From: Vespa crabro
Taxonomy: Eukaryota; Arthropoda; Insecta; Hymenoptera; Vespidae
Length of the DNA: 64,000 nucleotides
Assembly: GCF_910589235.1 (NCBI RefSeq)
Contig: NC_060957.1
Coordinates: 5,490,162-5,554,161, forward strand
Direction of reading: 5' to 3'
In this document: positions 63,923 through 64,000 of the stretch, in pieces
Layout of the letters: the number at the start of each line of letters is the position of its first letter
Numbering within the stretch: the stretch's first letter is position 1
The notes under the pieces: model-generated
Database searches by the model: none
The model's input: the letters and a program-made list of their open reading frames with translations, nothing else
What the model was told of the DNA's origin: nothing
Program-made: the position numbers and the translations under genes

Positions 63923-64000
63923 CTGAAACATCAACAAGAATGAAAACGTAACGAAGATGTCTACATTTCTACGAATTATTCGTTCGAGATTCTCAAACAC

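Overview
The window is eukaryotic nuclear DNA and very probably from a hymenopteran insect (bee/wasp/ant group). The reasons are its AT-rich background, small introns of about 60-500 bp with GT..AG ends, abundant (GA)n/(CT)n and (TA)n tracts, short GC-richer promoter-like islands, and insect-type gene families (tramtrack-type BTB, FLYWCH, fatty acyl-CoA reductase, an NFAT5-like Rel protein). The species cannot be named from the sequence alone. All exon boundaries below were read by eye from splice consensus, reading-frame continuity and family resemblance. In every multi-exon gene the exon lengths sum to a multiple of three.

Layout. 1-16.2 kb: no gene recognised; microsatellites, a 180-bp tandem duplication, a dead Tc1/mariner-like transposon (2.08-2.75 kb), a possible hAT-like remnant and a perfect 21-bp-stem hairpin (12.23 kb). 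16.2-18.5 kb (+): fatty acyl-CoA reductase, 5 exons. 18.5-23 kb: noncoding, with a very long TAC trinucleotide array. 23.06-23.96 kb (+): small FLYWCH zinc-finger gene. 24.2-26.1 kb: GC-rich promoter-like island, probably the 5' end of the next gene. 28.1-30.1 kb (+): a protein joining a BED zinc finger to a tramtrack-type BTB domain. 30.46 kb: a TTAA-flanked MITE. 33.9-35.05 kb (+): CUEDC2. 39.4-41.3 kb (-): RIOK2. 43.5-46.6 kb (-): an unrecognised 1025-residue disordered protein with two families of internal repeats. 48.3-50.6 kb (-): DET1. 51.8-55.4 kb: three diverged copies of a noncoding unit, one inverted. 55.6-56.8 kb (+): LACTB2-type metallo-beta-lactamase-fold nuclease. 58.5-63.9 kb (-): NFAT5-like Rel factor, whose 5' end lies beyond the window.

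The genes are mostly independent housekeeping or regulatory loci (40S ribosome maturation, CUL4 ubiquitin ligase adaptor, RNA nuclease, ubiquitin-binding regulator, transcription factors), not one pathway. RIOK2, the repeat protein and DET1 lie in tandem on the minus strand. CUEDC2 and RIOK2 converge, DET1 and LACTB2 diverge around the inverted-repeat complex, and LACTB2 and NFAT5 converge.

The best candidates for something undescribed are the repeat protein with six R-x-TP...S-[IV]-K-K-S-H-K-K modules, the BED-BTB architecture, and the three-unit repeat complex at 51.8-55.4 kb.
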